The notes: a model not told the origin generated them from the sequence alone. DNA of 64,000 nt from Bacteroidales bacterium (GCA_030695025.1 JAUYTX010000013.1:1-64000), one strand, 5' to 3'; shown: positions 43,266 through 54,357, numbered from the stretch's first letter. Translations and numbers: made by a program.

Positions 43266-43436
43266 CAACTCCTCAACTCCGGCAACCGATTGTTTTGGGG
43301 TACCCTCAAATTTTCCTGGTACTTTGCAGCGACTGCGGAACTCCTCCCTTTGGTCGTCAAACAGTCCTCGTCGTTCCCACAAAGTAACCGCAGAAAATTA
43401 TCGGAAAACAAATGTTGCCTTCGAGTTGAGGATTTG
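43266..43436 (+). repeat. Dispersed palindromic repeat, copy C
   Basis: Terminal TCCTCAACTC (43270-43279) / GAGTTGAGGA (43423-43432); direct orientation relative to copy B. Confidence 0.92.
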
Positions 43437-43464
43437 CTCAATAGTTCACAAACTGAAAATTCAA

Positions 43465-44004
43465 TTACTTCTGGCGCACCATTAAACCCTTCATGTACTG
43501 CCCCGGAGTTATACCCTCTAAGCGTTTAAAGTACCTGATGAAGTTGCGTTTACTGCCGAAGCCTGAGACAATTGCTAGGTCATCAATTGTGGTGTTTACC
43601 TTTGAATTGGTTTTTGAGTTAGTCTTAGAGTTAGTTTCCGGATAAGATTCTGAGTATAATTTAGTGTCAGTTTTCGCATTAGTAAAATTCACCAGATAAT
43701 CCTTTGCATAGGCGATCCTATGAAAGTTAATATAATCTGTAAAGGTTGTTCCCTTAATACTCTTAATGGACCTTGAGAGGTAGGTTCTGTTGGTTCCTAC
43801 CTCCTTGGCCAACTTGCCTATTTGCAGGTTTTGATTTAGAAAGAGTTTGTCTCTTTTTAGTACAGAGTCTGATCTGCTTATTATTAAATTATCTCTGGTC
43901 AGCTTACAATCCTGTTCTGTTTTGCGAAATCTTTTGAAAACTGCCTTAACAACGAGCTGTCCAATCAAACTGAGAATCCTTTTAATGTCTTGATTCTTTT
44001 TCAT
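43465..44004 (-). CDS. Short AraC-family HTH protein
   Basis: LQIGKLAKEVGTNRTYLSRSIKSIKGTTFTDYINFHRI and IVSGFGSKRNFIRYFKRLEGITPGQY. Confidence 0.85.
   Translation of the reverse strand: MKKNQDIKRILSLIGQLVVKAVFKRFRKTEQDCKLTRDNLIISRSDSVLKRDKLFLNQNLQIGKLAKEVGTNRTYLSRSIKSIKGTTFTDYINFHRIAYAKDYLVNFTNAKTDTKLYSESYPETNSKTNSKTNSKVNTTIDDLAIVSGFGSKRNFIRYFKRLEGITPGQYMKGLMVRQK
43600..43635 (-). repeat. 12-bp tandem repeat x3 inside the AraC-family gene (encodes TNSK-TNSK-TNSK)
   Basis: Plus strand CTTTGAATTGGT / TTTTGAGTTAGT / CTTAGAGTTAGT. Confidence 0.8.
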
Positions 44005-45127
44005 GGTAAATTTTCATTTTCTGATCTTTACACCAATCCGCAGGAGATCTCCCGACATAAAATCTAAAAGCAATCGTAAAGGTTGCCATCGAGCCAAATC
44101 CTGAAAGATCACACAATTGCTGAATTGACAATTTTGTATCGCTGTAAAACAGCTTTTTGGCCTCTTCAATCCTGTAATAGTTTACGAACTGGTTGAAGTT
44201 ATGACCGTAGCTGTCATTTATCACTCTCGAAATATAGGTTTTGTTTGTATAAAGGTAGAGCGATACCTCCTGTATTGTAATGTCAGATCGCAGGTATGGT
44301 TTCTCCGTTTCGAAATATTGTATAAGCCTGTCTCTTATCTCTTCGCTTTTCCCTTCATCAGAAATTCTTCTTTCACCGGGATGTGAATTTTTTATTGACA
44401 CATTTTCAATTAAAGCCGCTACCGGATGATACTTAATATATGGGTAAAGTAATTTTAAAATAATCATATAATTGACTAATGAAAGTGCAACTTCAAATCC
44501 ATTAATTCTTGTCTCTACCTTAACCGAAATAATATAAAAAATATAAATCAACGACAGTATTACTGCAAGAATAAGCAGAAAAGCATCATTAAGGAATTTC
44601 TGAGATGAGACGGCGTCGTATTTGGTTATTGCCTTGAACAGTTTTATAACACTGAATATTATAACCAACATATTGATGGTGCTTATCAAAATGATAGTAC
44701 TTATGAGTGCTTTACCTGAATTAGTACTGTAATTGCTTAGAAACATAATAAGAATCACATTTAAAACGAGAGCAAGCAGAGGTGTCAGTGTATAAAATTT
44801 AAAGTTGATCTCTTTGTTGCTAAGATGGACTTTGTTGTAAACATGAATTGGCAGAAAGAGTTGAACCAGGTTTGCTGCCAATAGGGGTTTCACATCCACG
44901 AAGCCGGAAAAGCCTTCATAATATGGCATTGCCATCCTAAGTAGCTGCAAAATAAAGATACCGGATGCAGTTAAAGAGAGTACAATTAGTGTCTGCCTCT
45001 CTTTAAAAGGTAACTCTTTCCTGAGGACGCACAAATAGACGAGGTAAGCCGAAATCACAAGATAAATCAAAGGAATCAGAGACTCTGCCTGATGAAAAAT
45101 CTCTCCCCACAAATTAAAGTTTAGCAT
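43982..45127 (-). CDS. AraC-family transcriptional regulator with multi-TM N-terminal domain
   Basis: About 6-7 hydrophobic segments, then HTH_18 (YLYTNKTYISRVINDSYGHNFNQFVNYYRIEEAKKLF...CDLSGFGSMATFTIAFRFYVGRSPADW). Confidence 0.87.
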   Translation of the reverse strand: MLNFNLWGEIFHQAESLIPLIYLVISAYLVYLCVLRKELPFKERQTLIVLSLTASGIFILQLLRMAMPYYEGFSGFVDVKPLLAANLVQLFLPIHVYNKVHLSNKEINFKFYTLTPLLALVLNVILIMFLSNYSTNSGKALISTIILISTINMLVIIFSVIKLFKAITKYDAVSSQKFLNDAFLLILAVILSLIYIFYIISVKVETRINGFEVALSLVNYMIILKLLYPYIKYHPVAALIENVSIKNSHPGERRISDEGKSEEIRDRLIQYFETEKPYLRSDITIQEVSLYLYTNKTYISRVINDSYGHNFNQFVNYYRIEEAKKLFYSDTKLSIQQLCDLSGFGSMATFTIAFRFYVGRSPADWCKDQKMKIYHEKESRH

Positions 45128-45255
45128 AGTATTTAGTTTAAATTTGTTTCTACCAATTTAAATAAAATTGTAGAAAGAAAAAACTAAATATCTATGAATC
45201 TGTAATTTATCTGATTCTAGGTTTATTTTCTAATGCTGAATGTGTAAAAGTGGCT

Positions 45256-46155
45256 CTACTTCTTCATTTCATCGAATCCCTGGCCATAAACACCCATTAC
45301 ATTGCCAACAGATAAAAATGCGTTTTTATCGATTTCTCGTACGATTTTAAAAACGAAGTTGCTTTCGGTGCGCCTTACTATCACCATTAGCACCTTACCG
45401 TGCTGCTTTGTGAACCATCCCATGGCGTCAATTACGGTTACGCCGCGGCCAAGTGTGGTTATGCGGTCGGCAATCTCTTCGTGATTTTTTGAGAAGATGA
45501 ATATCTGGATAGATTGTCTGGCGCCTGAGAGTATCAGGTCAATGGTGTAGCTTGTTACCCCTATTAATACATAACCGTAGATTATGGTTGCCACTCGGCT
45601 GCCTAATGAACCTTCGGTTGGGATTAGTATTGCGCTGCCAATGATTATGATGTCCATCATAAGTATTAGCCGGCCGGGTGAGATGTTGCGGTATTTATTG
45701 ATTATGAGGGCTATAATGTCGGTTCCGCCTGAGCTGCCTCCCTGGGTAAAGGTTATGGCTATGCCGGCCCCGGCACAGGCTCCGCCTATAATGGCAGAGA
45801 GCAGCTTGCCGTTCTCTATTGCGATATCCTGAATCAGCTCTGGGGGTATGATTCCGGGAAGGAATTTAAGGAATAGTGTTACGGCAAAAATTGCATAAAC
45901 AGTTTTAAGCCCGAATGTCTTGCCCAGAATCTTAAGGGCAAAGGCAAGCAGAATGATATTAATGATAAAGAATGAGTAGCTTACCTGAAAGCCGGTCATG
46001 TAATATATTATTGCAGAAATGCCTGTAACTCCTCCGCCAACCAGGCCGTTGGGTATAAGAAAAACTACCCAGCCGATAGAATAGAGCAAAAGCCCCAATG
46101 CTATGAGCAGATACTCCTTTATTCCTGTAAAGATTGTTCCGGTTTTCTTCTCCAC
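45256..46155 (-). CDS. YitT family membrane protein (paralog 2)
   Basis: N-terminal YitT TM region (FLIPNGLVGGGVTGISAIIYYMTGF; GGSSGGTDIIALI), C-terminal DUF2179-like domain. Confidence 0.88.
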   Translation of the reverse strand: MEKKTGTIFTGIKEYLLIALGLLLYSIGWVVFLIPNGLVGGGVTGISAIIYYMTGFQVSYSFFIINIILLAFALKILGKTFGLKTVYAIFAVTLFLKFLPGIIPPELIQDIAIENGKLLSAIIGGACAGAGIAITFTQGGSSGGTDIIALIINKYRNISPGRLILMMDIIIIGSAILIPTEGSLGSRVATIIYGYVLIGVTSYTIDLILSGARQSIQIFIFSKNHEEIADRITTLGRGVTVIDAMGWFTKQHGKVLMVIVRRTESNFVFKIVREIDKNAFLSVGNVMGVYGQGFDEMKK

Positions 46156-47024
46156 GATATTTTCCCTCCTTTAATCTGATCAAAGCCTTCGCCGTAGACA
46201 CTTGTGATTGACGATACGGTCATGAAGGCGTTTCTGTCTGTGTTTTTAATTATCTCTGTTATCTCCGGCAGTTGCGATTTACGCATCACAATTACCAGTA
46301 CTTTACTTTCTGCCTGAGAGTACCACCCCATTGAGCTGAGTGCTGTAACTCCGCGCTTCATCTCTTTGGTTACCTTCTCTGCTATCTGGGCATATTTTGA
46401 TGAGAAAACAAGTACTTGCACCGATTGTTTATTTCCGGTAAGAATCATGTCTATCACATATGAGAATGATACCATTACAATGTAACCGTAAATTACATCT
46501 GACAGCTCTTTGCCTGGTATGAAATAGACCGAGCCAATTATCACAAGGTCGCACATCAAAAAGACCCTGCCGGGTGATGTCTCTCTAAAACGGCCGATTA
46601 TTAGCGCAATAATGTCGGTACCGCCTGTGCTGCCCCCTTGCAGGAATATCATTCCAATACCTATTCCGCTTAATGTTCCTCCAAGAACTGCATTTATCAG
46701 TTTGTCTTCAATGTCCGACACCCATGGTATGAGTGGCAAAAACTCAAACATAAGCGCAGCCATCGCTATGCAATAGATTGTTTTGAACCCGAATGCCTTG
46801 CCCAGTATTAAAAATCCAATTAAGAGGAGAATTGCGTTAATTATGATGTACGAGTAGGCAACCTGGAATCCGGTTGAGTAGTTGATTACAGATGCAAGTC
46901 CGCTCACTCCTCCGCCTGCTATCTGGTGGGGAATGAGAAAGGCTGTCCAGCTGAAGACAAAAATAAAGAGCCCTGCTGTCATTATAACATAGGACTTTAT
47001 TGTTTTAAATATGCCGTTGTTCAT
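46119..47024 (-). CDS. YitT family membrane protein (paralog 1)
   Basis: FLIPHQIAGGGVSGLASVINYSTGF; GGSTGGTDIIALI; DUF2179-like C-terminus. Confidence 0.88.
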   Translation of the reverse strand: MNNGIFKTIKSYVIMTAGLFIFVFSWTAFLIPHQIAGGGVSGLASVINYSTGFQVAYSYIIINAILLLIGFLILGKAFGFKTIYCIAMAALMFEFLPLIPWVSDIEDKLINAVLGGTLSGIGIGMIFLQGGSTGGTDIIALIIGRFRETSPGRVFLMCDLVIIGSVYFIPGKELSDVIYGYIVMVSFSYVIDMILTGNKQSVQVLVFSSKYAQIAEKVTKEMKRGVTALSSMGWYSQAESKVLVIVMRKSQLPEITEIIKNTDRNAFMTVSSITSVYGEGFDQIKGGKISWRRKPEQSLQE

Positions 47025-47034
47025 CTGAGCGTTA

Positions 47035-47826
47035 TTAAATGTATATGTGTGAGCGGCTAAAGGTGACTGCTTTACCTTTGATTATCACCCGCTCCTGAGT
47101 GAGGGTAAGGTAGAGTATTCCTCCTCTTTCAGATACCTGTCTTGCATGCAGTTCTGTCTTGCCAAGCCTTTTTGACCAGTATGGAGCCAGAGTGCAGTGC
47201 GCCGATCCTGTAACAGGGTCCTCCAGAATGGTTGCCTGAGGGGTAAAGAATCTTGATACAAAGTCGCAATCGGTGCCGGGGGCAGTTACAATAACCCCTC
47301 CGGGATTGATGTTTATCTCATCAAAAATTCCTCTGTTTATCTCCAGTTGCTCAACCTCTTCCTGCTTTGAGTAGATGAGCATGAAATCGCGGGCTTTATA
47401 GATGTCAATCGGCTTAATGCTAAGACTGTCAAATATCTCGGCAGGGAGTACAGCCTTGTGCCCCTCTCTTATTGGAAAGTTAAGGATGTACATATCTCCA
47501 TCTCTTTTTACTGTCAGTTCACCGGAGAGTGAGCTGAATGTTATCTCATCACCCTGGAAGCCCTCTTCGGTAAAGAGAACATGTGCCGAGGCAAGTGTTG
47601 CGTGTCCGCAAAGGTCCATCTCAATGTCGGGGGTAAACCAGCGGAGGTTGTAGCCGCTGCCCTCGGGTAAAATGTATGCCGTCTCCGGAACGGCGTTCTC
47701 TCTTGCAATTTTAAGCAGAGTCTGGTCGTCCGGCTTTGATTCCAGCATAACAACTACAGCAGGGTTTCCGCAAAAAACCGTCTCTGTAAATGCATCAACC
47801 TGATAAGCTCTTAGTTTCATCAGCAA
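47035..47826 (-). CDS. PhzF family phenazine biosynthesis/isomerase-like protein
   Basis: [50 protein letters not shown]. Confidence 0.92.
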   Translation of the reverse strand: MLMKLRAYQVDAFTETVFCGNPAVVVMLESKPDDQTLLKIARENAVPETAYILPEGSGYNLRWFTPDIEMDLCGHATLASAHVLFTEEGFQGDEITFSSLSGELTVKRDGDMYILNFPIREGHKAVLPAEIFDSLSIKPIDIYKARDFMLIYSKQEEVEQLEINRGIFDEININPGGVIVTAPGTDCDFVSRFFTPQATILEDPVTGSAHCTLAPYWSKRLGKTELHARQVSERGGILYLTLTQERVIIKGKAVTFSRSHIYI

Positions 47827-50582
47827 ACGATGTTAATAATCTTTTTGGGGACAACAATTATCTTTTTAATGGATGCTCCTGCAAGATATTTGGATGTTTG
47901 TTCGTTCTCTCTTGCAGCGGCCTCTATCTCCGCGGCAGTAAGTGAAGCGGAGAGAGTTAGTTTATACCTCAGTTTTCCGTTGAAGGATACCGGGTATTCA
48001 AAAGAGTCCTCTATTGTGTGTTCTGCATTGAATTCAGGGAAGGCTGCCAGTGATACGCTTTGGGTATGTCCAAGGCGGCTCCAGAGCTCTTCGCTTATGT
48101 GTGGTGCAAATGGAGAGAGCAATATAACCATTGGTTCCAGAATCTCTCTCTTGTTGCAGTTTACTTCGTATAGTTCGTTCAGGGCAATCATAAAGGCACT
48201 CACGCTTGTGTTGAATGAGAAGTTCTCTATGTCTTCCTGAGTCTTTTTAATTAATTTATGGAGTATTTTAAGCTCTGCAGCGGTTGCCCTCTCCTCTGAT
48301 ACACCAAATGTTTTATCTGCAAAGAAGAGCCTCCAGAACCTTTTAAGAAAGCGATGAACTCCGTCTATTCCGTTTGTGTCCCAAGGTTTTGACTGCTCAA
48401 GCGGGCCAAGAAACATCTCGTACATTCTCAGGGTGTCTGCTCCGTAGTTGTCGCAGATGATATCGGGGTTAACAACGTTGAACATAGATTTGCTCATCTT
48501 CTCAACTGCCCATCCGCAGATATATTCATCATTTTCAAGTATGAATTCTGCATCTGCATAATCGGGCATCCACACCTTAAAGGCTGCCAGATCGAGTTTG
48601 TCGTTATGCACGATGTTAACATCAACATGTATCTCGGTTGTGTCGTAGCTATCTTTTAGCCCAAGTGAAACAAACTTATTTGTACCCTTAACTCTGTAAA
48701 CAAAGTTAGAGCGTCCCTGAATCATACCCTGGTTGATAAGCTTGCGGAATGGTTCTGCTTCGCATACCCTGCCTGTGTCGTAAAGAAACTTGTTCCAGAA
48801 CCTTGAGTAAATCAGGTGCCCTGTTGCATGTTCGGTTCCCCCTATGTAGAGGTCAACACTTCTCCAGTATTCATTTGCCTCCTTTGATACAAGTGCGGTG
48901 CTGTTTTGAGGATCCATGTACCTAAGGTAGTATGCGCTGCTGCCGGCAAAACCTGGCATTGTGCTCTTTTCAAGCGGGTAACCGTTGTGTGTCCAGTTTT
49001 CTGCCCTTGCAAGAGGGGGCTCTCCGCTCTCTGTTGGCAGATATTTGTCAATATCCGGAAGTTCAAGTGGTAGCTGATCGTAGGTAAGAGGTACTGCAAT
49101 ATCGTCTTTGTAGTAAATCGGGAATGGCTCTCCCCAGTATCTCTGGCGTGAAAAGATTGCATCTCTTAGTCTGAAGTTTACCTTTCTTTTGCCTAATGCT
49201 CTCCTTTCAACCTCATCAATGGCAGCAGGAATCGCCTCCTTTACAGACATTCCGTTAAGGAAGCCCGAATTGCACATGACTCCCTCTTTAGCATCAAAGC
49301 TCTCCTGAGATATATCGCACCCCTCTATCAGAGGAATTATTGGCAAATTAAAGTGTTTTGCAAAGAAGTAGTCTCTGCTGTCATGTGCAGGAACTGCCAT
49401 GATTGCTCCGGTTCCGTACCCTGCCAGCACATATTCTGATATCCATACAGGTATCTTCTCAAGGGTAAAGGGATTTACCGCATAACTTCCGCTAAAGACT
49501 CCGGTAACCTTTTTGGTTTCGGCCATTCTTTCGCGCTCTGTCTTTCTTGATGCATATTTGATGTACTCGTCAACCTCAGCTTTTTGATCTGCAGTTGTAA
49601 GCCTCTCCACCCATTCGCTCTCAGGTGCAAGGACCATGAAGGTTGCTCCAAAAATGGTATCAGCTCTTGTTGTAAATATCTCAAGATCAAACTCCTCTTT
49701 ACCGTTTGATACCTTAAAAATCATCTCGGCTCCCTGTGATCGTCCAATCCAGTTCCTCTGCATATCTTTGAGTGAATCGGTCCACTCCAGTGTGTCAAGA
49801 TCGTTAAGAAGCCTTTCGGCATAGGCCGAAACCCTCAGTTGCCACTGTTTCATCTTGCGCTGCTCAACAGGATGGCCACCACGAAGTGAAATTCCCTCCT
49901 TTACCTCATCGTTTGCCAGAACAGTTCCAAGTGCCGGGCACCAGTTTACTGAGGTTTCACCAAGATATGCAAGGCGATACTGCATAAGAACTTCTTCCCT
50001 CTCCTTCTCTCCCATTCCATTCCACTCATCTGCTGTGAAAAGGGCTACATCTCCGCAGGCTGCGCAGACATTTTTATTACCATCCGTTTCAAAGATCTTG
50101 ATTAGAGTCTCTATCTTTTGAGCGCTTTGTGTATTGTTGTTGTACCAGTGGGCAAACATTTCGAGAAAAGCCCATTGAGTCCATTTGTAATATTCAGGCT
50201 CACAAGTTCTTACCTCTCTAGACCAGTCATATGAGAAGCCAATTCTATCCAATTGTTCGCGATATCTTGCGATATTTTTTTCGGTTGTTTTGGCCGGGTG
50301 CTGGCCTGTTTGAATTGCATACTGTTCGGCGGGGAGGCCGAATGCATCGTACCCCATCGGGTGAAGTACGTTAAACCCTTTTAATCTTTTGTAACGGCTG
50401 TATATATCACTTGCTATGTAACCAAGAGGGTGTCCTACATGAAGACCTGCTCCCGATGGGTAGGGGAACATGTCCAGTACATAGAATTTTGGTTTTGAAT
50501 TATCCTCTTTAACCTTAAAGGTTTGCTCCTGCGACCAGCGGGACTGCCAGTGCTTTTCAATCTCAAGAAAATTATACTCCAT
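47820..50582 (-). CDS. leuS: Leucine-tRNA ligase
   Basis: [18 protein letters not shown] (HIGH), editing domain, KMSKS. Confidence 0.97.
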   Translation of the reverse strand: MEYNFLEIEKHWQSRWSQEQTFKVKEDNSKPKFYVLDMFPYPSGAGLHVGHPLGYIASDIYSRYKRLKGFNVLHPMGYDAFGLPAEQYAIQTGQHPAKTTEKNIARYREQLDRIGFSYDWSREVRTCEPEYYKWTQWAFLEMFAHWYNNNTQSAQKIETLIKIFETDGNKNVCAACGDVALFTADEWNGMGEKEREEVLMQYRLAYLGETSVNWCPALGTVLANDEVKEGISLRGGHPVEQRKMKQWQLRVSAYAERLLNDLDTLEWTDSLKDMQRNWIGRSQGAEMIFKVSNGKEEFDLEIFTTRADTIFGATFMVLAPESEWVERLTTADQKAEVDEYIKYASRKTERERMAETKKVTGVFSGSYAVNPFTLEKIPVWISEYVLAGYGTGAIMAVPAHDSRDYFFAKHFNLPIIPLIEGCDISQESFDAKEGVMCNSGFLNGMSVKEAIPAAIDEVERRALGKRKVNFRLRDAIFSRQRYWGEPFPIYYKDDIAVPLTYDQLPLELPDIDKYLPTESGEPPLARAENWTHNGYPLEKSTMPGFAGSSAYYLRYMDPQNSTALVSKEANEYWRSVDLYIGGTEHATGHLIYSRFWNKFLYDTGRVCEAEPFRKLINQGMIQGRSNFVYRVKGTNKFVSLGLKDSYDTTEIHVDVNIVHNDKLDLAAFKVWMPDYADAEFILENDEYICGWAVEKMSKSMFNVVNPDIICDNYGADTLRMYEMFLGPLEQSKPWDTNGIDGVHRFLKRFWRLFFADKTFGVSEERATAAELKILHKLIKKTQEDIENFSFNTSVSAFMIALNELYEVNCNKREILEPMVILLSPFAPHISEELWSRLGHTQSVSLAAFPEFNAEHTIEDSFEYPVSFNGKLRYKLTLSASLTAAEIEAAARENEQTSKYLAGASIKKIIVVPKKIINIVC

Positions 50583-50622
50583 TTCGCGGCTTTTAAAACA
50601 GCCACAAAAGTAATAAAAATTG

Positions 50623-51933
50623 CTATCTCTTTAGTCTGAATTCTACAGGAAGGGAGATTTTGCTCCTTACCGGCTTACCGCCAATCATTGCTGCTTTCCA
50701 TTTTGGAGAGGCTTTTATAACCCTCACCGCCTCGTCGTCAAGAAGCTGATCTGCCGATTTATTAATTGTGACATTTGTCACCTCACCGTCTTTCTCTACA
50801 ATAAAGTCAACAATTACCCTTCCCTGAATTCCCTCACTGATAGCCTCTGCAGGATATTTCAGGTAGTGATAAACCCATTTAGTCAGGAATACCCTTTCGT
50901 CTCCCTTGTCATAAATTGCTCTTCTGTCAACCTCATTTTGTGAATAGACCATTTCGGGATCATCTTCCGGCACCTCTGCCTGATCTGCAAATACTGTCTT
51001 TTCAAGTGGTTTCTGGGTATTGGCAGCCACCTTCACAAGATTGTATGTAAAGTGAGCAAGATCTTCCATCACGTTGTAATTTAGTTTTTCGGGAGTATCC
51101 CTTACAGTGTGGTAATCTCTGTGTATAAGTGTCGTAAAGAGAACAACCGGTATTCCAAGCGTTGCAAATATTCTGTGGTCACTCGGGAAATAGTCTGTTG
51201 TTCTAATATTCGGAGTAATCATCAGTGGTAAGTCAGCAACATCTTTTAACATTGTAACAAGCTGTGTATGTGGCAATACAGTATATGCCGATACGTTTTG
51301 TCTGCCTGCGGCTCTGCCTACCATATCAAGGTTTATCATTAAAGAGACGTCGTTGATCGGCGCAAAGGCACGATTTGCAAAATACCATGAACCTGTCATT
51401 CCTCTCTCCTCGGAACCGAAGGCTGCAAAGATTACCGAACGGCGAAACTCCATTGAGCTCTCCTTTACCATTCTAGCAACCTCAAGCATTACTGCCACCC
51501 CAGAGGCGTTGTCGTCTGCTCCTGCAAAGATCATAAGAGAGTCCTTGCCATTAATTTTAATAACTGTAGTGCCCAGATGGTCATAATGGGCGCCTATAAG
51601 AATATACTGATCTCTGAGTTTTGGATCCCATCCCTCTACTACACCAATAATGTTGGAAGACTTTAAGGTGTCACCCTCTGCTGCAATAATTGAGAAATCC
51701 TGACCGGGAGAGGGGTACAAAAGGGTAACATCTGCCTTTAGAAACTCCCGCTCTATGTATCTGGCTGCCTTAGCTTCACCTGTAGTACCTGCCTCTCTTC
51801 CCTTGAGCGAGTCTGCTGCCAGTACGGCTACATCTCTTTTCATGCGCAACAGCGTTGCTGATTGAGAGAAAAGCCCTGCATAACATACTGTCAGCAGAGC
51901 TATTGTTATAATAAATCTTTTATTCATAATCAT
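50623..51933 (-). CDS. M28-family metallopeptidase fused to a TonB C-terminal-like domain
   Basis: [40 protein letters not shown]-terminal [68 protein letters not shown]. Confidence 0.9.
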   Translation of the reverse strand: MIMNKRFIITIALLTVCYAGLFSQSATLLRMKRDVAVLAADSLKGREAGTTGEAKAARYIEREFLKADVTLLYPSPGQDFSIIAAEGDTLKSSNIIGVVEGWDPKLRDQYILIGAHYDHLGTTVIKINGKDSLMIFAGADDNASGVAVMLEVARMVKESSMEFRRSVIFAAFGSEERGMTGSWYFANRAFAPINDVSLMINLDMVGRAAGRQNVSAYTVLPHTQLVTMLKDVADLPLMITPNIRTTDYFPSDHRIFATLGIPVVLFTTLIHRDYHTVRDTPEKLNYNVMEDLAHFTYNLVKVAANTQKPLEKTVFADQAEVPEDDPEMVYSQNEVDRRAIYDKGDERVFLTKWVYHYLKYPAEAISEGIQGRVIVDFIVEKDGEVTNVTINKSADQLLDDEAVRVIKASPKWKAAMIGGKPVRSKISLPVEFRLKR

Positions 51934-52304
51934 TTCTTTGGTGGTAACACCTCAAGCCAGTAACCATCGGGGTCATTAATAAAATATATGCCCATTCCCG
52001 GATTTTCGTAGCAGATGCACCCCATTTGTGTGTGTTTTTGGTGTGCAGATTCAAAGTCATCGGTACGAAAAGCCAGATGAAACTCATTATCTCCCAAGTT
52101 ATAAGGCCTGTCCCAATCTCTTAGCCATGTAAGTTCCAACTGGTGTTCAGAAGAGCCGTCAGAAAGGTAAACTATTATAAACGAACCATCAGGCTTGGTT
52201 ATTCTTCTCACCTCATCCAGACCCAGAGCCTCTTTATAAAAAGCCATGCTCTTCTCCAGATCCTTTACGTTTATGTTATTGTGAACAAATCTGAATTTTG
52301 CCAT
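51930..52304 (-). CDS. VOC family / lactoylglutathione lyase-like protein
   Basis: FRFVHNNINVKDLEKSMAFYKEALGLDEVRR, INDPDGYWLEVLPPK. Confidence 0.85.
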   Translation of the reverse strand: MAKFRFVHNNINVKDLEKSMAFYKEALGLDEVRRITKPDGSFIIVYLSDGSSEHQLELTWLRDWDRPYNLGDNEFHLAFRTDDFESAHQKHTQMGCICYENPGMGIYFINDPDGYWLEVLPPKK

Positions 52305-52308
52305 ACCC

Positions 52309-52641
52309 TTATCTTTTAAAGTGTGGTATTTCAACAGGTAACTCTATTGAGAACTCAACAAGTCCTGCAACAGCACCCTCTTTATACCAGGGAGTTTGAT
52401 GTATCAGTTTCTTAATCCCGTTTTTCTCAATAGTGTATGAGTTTGACGTCCCGTTTTGAATCATTTCATGAATCACCTCCCAGGATTTGGCAGCATGGCA
52501 ATCTTTTAGGTTTTTTCCTATCAGATCTCCATATGACTCAAATGTCTTTACAGCCTTGATATTTTGCCATAAGACAATGCCTTCGCAATCGCAGACTGTT
52601 ACGGCGCACGAAAGTTCGTTTGCCCACTCAAAATTTTCCAT
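52309..52641 (-). CDS. Small PAS-domain protein
   Basis: AVTVCDCEGIVLWQNIKAVKTFESYGDLIGKNLKDCH. Confidence 0.7.
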   Translation of the reverse strand: MENFEWANELSCAVTVCDCEGIVLWQNIKAVKTFESYGDLIGKNLKDCHAAKSWEVIHEMIQNGTSNSYTIEKNGIKKLIHQTPWYKEGAVAGLVEFSIELPVEIPHFKR

Positions 52642-52648
52642 TCAAACT

Positions 52649-53755
52649 TTACTTCTTGTAAAACGGTGCTCTGACAACATTAGCTTTAAGCAGTTTATCC
52701 CTCACCTTGATAAAAATATCTGTGCCGGATTTTGCAAATTCAGGTTTGACATATGCCATACCTACTGCCTTTTTAACTGCCGGGCCCATTGTTCCGGATG
52801 TTACAATACCAATTTCCGTGCCGTTTGCATCGCAAACTTCATATCCGTGTCTTGGAATACCTCTGTCGAGAAGTTCAAAACCAACAAGCTTTCTGGAAAC
52901 ACCACCATCTTTTAGCTTGAGCATATACTCACGGTCGATAAAATCACCCTTTGCTTCGCTGAATTTGGTAATCCATCCCAGACCGGCCTCAATTGGTGAA
53001 GTTGTGTCATCAATATCGTTCCCGTAGAGGCAGAAACCCATCTCAAGACGGAGTGTATCGCGGGCACCGAGACCTATAGGCTTAATGTCAAACTCTTTGC
53101 CGGCCTCAAAAACTGCATTCCAAAGCTTTTCACCATCTTCGTTGGCAACATAAATTTCGCAACCACCCGATCCGGTATATCCTGTTGTAGAGAATATTGC
53201 ATCTTTAATACCAGCTATTGTCAGCTTCTTAAAGGTGTAGTACTCCATATCCTCTACAGTTGTGTCGCAAATCTTTTGCATTGCCTTTAGTGCGAGCGGA
53301 CCCTGAACAGCTAACTGGCAAATTTCGTCAGATGCATTGTACAGCTCTTTGCCCGGTGTAATACCGAATTTGGGAGCATGCTCGCACAGGTGAGCATAAT
53401 CTTTATCAACGTTGGATGCGTTAACAACAAGAAGATAGGTAACGCTGTCTAAGCAGTAAACAAGAAGGTCATCAACAATACCGCCTTTACCGTTGGGAAA
53501 GCAAGAGTATTGAACTTTACCGGGTGTTAGAAGAGATGCGTCGTTAGATGTTACGTATTGGATAAAGGCGAGGGCTTTGGGGCCCTTTACCCAGATTTCA
53601 CCCATGTGGGAGACATCAAAAACCCCAACCTTCTCCCTTACATGGTTGTGCTCTTCGTTAATCCCTACATACTCTACCGGCATATTAAAACCGGCAAAAG
53701 GCACCATTCTGGCACCAAGCTCAATGTGCTTAGCAGTAAATGCTGTTGTTTTCAT
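52649..53755 (-). CDS. gcvT: Glycine cleavage system aminomethyltransferase
   Basis: [42 protein letters not shown]. Confidence 0.96.
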   Translation of the reverse strand: MKTTAFTAKHIELGARMVPFAGFNMPVEYVGINEEHNHVREKVGVFDVSHMGEIWVKGPKALAFIQYVTSNDASLLTPGKVQYSCFPNGKGGIVDDLLVYCLDSVTYLLVVNASNVDKDYAHLCEHAPKFGITPGKELYNASDEICQLAVQGPLALKAMQKICDTTVEDMEYYTFKKLTIAGIKDAIFSTTGYTGSGGCEIYVANEDGEKLWNAVFEAGKEFDIKPIGLGARDTLRLEMGFCLYGNDIDDTTSPIEAGLGWITKFSEAKGDFIDREYMLKLKDGGVSRKLVGFELLDRGIPRHGYEVCDANGTEIGIVTSGTMGPAVKKAVGMAYVKPEFAKSGTDIFIKVRDKLLKANVVRAPFYKK

Positions 53756-53771
53756 AAATATTTTAATGAAA

Positions 53772-54278
53772 TTATTTTATATGTAATTGTTGTCTTATGT
53801 CGTATATCCAGATATCTCCGTCAAGGTTAAATTTAGACCCCATAAGATCATACATTTTATCATATGCCGCCGAGAGATTTGGGTGAGATGAGACAGAAAC
53901 AAGCCTGAACCCGTTTTTAAAATCAATGGTTAACGGCTTGTAACCGTTCTTTTCCAGCTTTTCGACCATTCCCTTAGCGTTTGAATACTCTCTGAAGCTG
54001 CCGCATATTACGTGATATCTGTTGGTGTTTGACAGGTCAACCATACCTGATGCCTTTGCAAGAGCAAGACTATCCTGAAATGCTCTGCTTACTGAATCCT
54101 CTTTTGCCCTCATTAAAGAGTCTGCTGATCTCTTTTCGGCGATTGCTCTCTCCTGCTCTCTCTTAAGAGCAGCAATGTCTTCTGATGTAGCCATTCCCAA
54201 TTGCTTTCTTGTCCAGTCACATCCGGTAAGAAGCAATGTAACAGCCATAAGCATTGCTATTAATTTTGCCGTTCTCAT
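53772..54278 (-). CDS. SPOR-domain lipoprotein
   Basis: Lipobox [41 protein letters not shown]. Confidence 0.8.
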   Translation of the reverse strand: MRTAKLIAMLMAVTLLLTGCDWTRKQLGMATSEDIAALKREQERAIAEKRSADSLMRAKEDSVSRAFQDSLALAKASGMVDLSNTNRYHVICGSFREYSNAKGMVEKLEKNGYKPLTIDFKNGFRLVSVSSHPNLSAAYDKMYDLMGSKFNLDGDIWIYDIRQQLHIK

Positions 54279-54349
54279 AATTGATTAGTGTTAAGGATTT
54301 TTGTATAGAGACAAAATTAACATTTTTGGAGCAAAGAGAAAAATAAATG

Positions 54350-54357
54350 TATATTTG
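54350..54357 (+). promoter_or_regulatory. -7 promoter box (TATATTTG)
   Basis: Exact TAnnTTTG match upstream of the DUF389 gene. Confidence 0.45.

Noticed and set aside
42922-43485. ORFs crossing the repeats (e.g. VPSNFPGTLRRLRNSSLWSSNSPRRSHKVAAENYRKTNVAFEL) conserved among copies A, B and C
   Set aside because: The frame is conserved because the copies differ by substitutions only. ORFs start and end in different flanks, the composition is not protein-like, and compensatory stem changes point to structure rather than coding.
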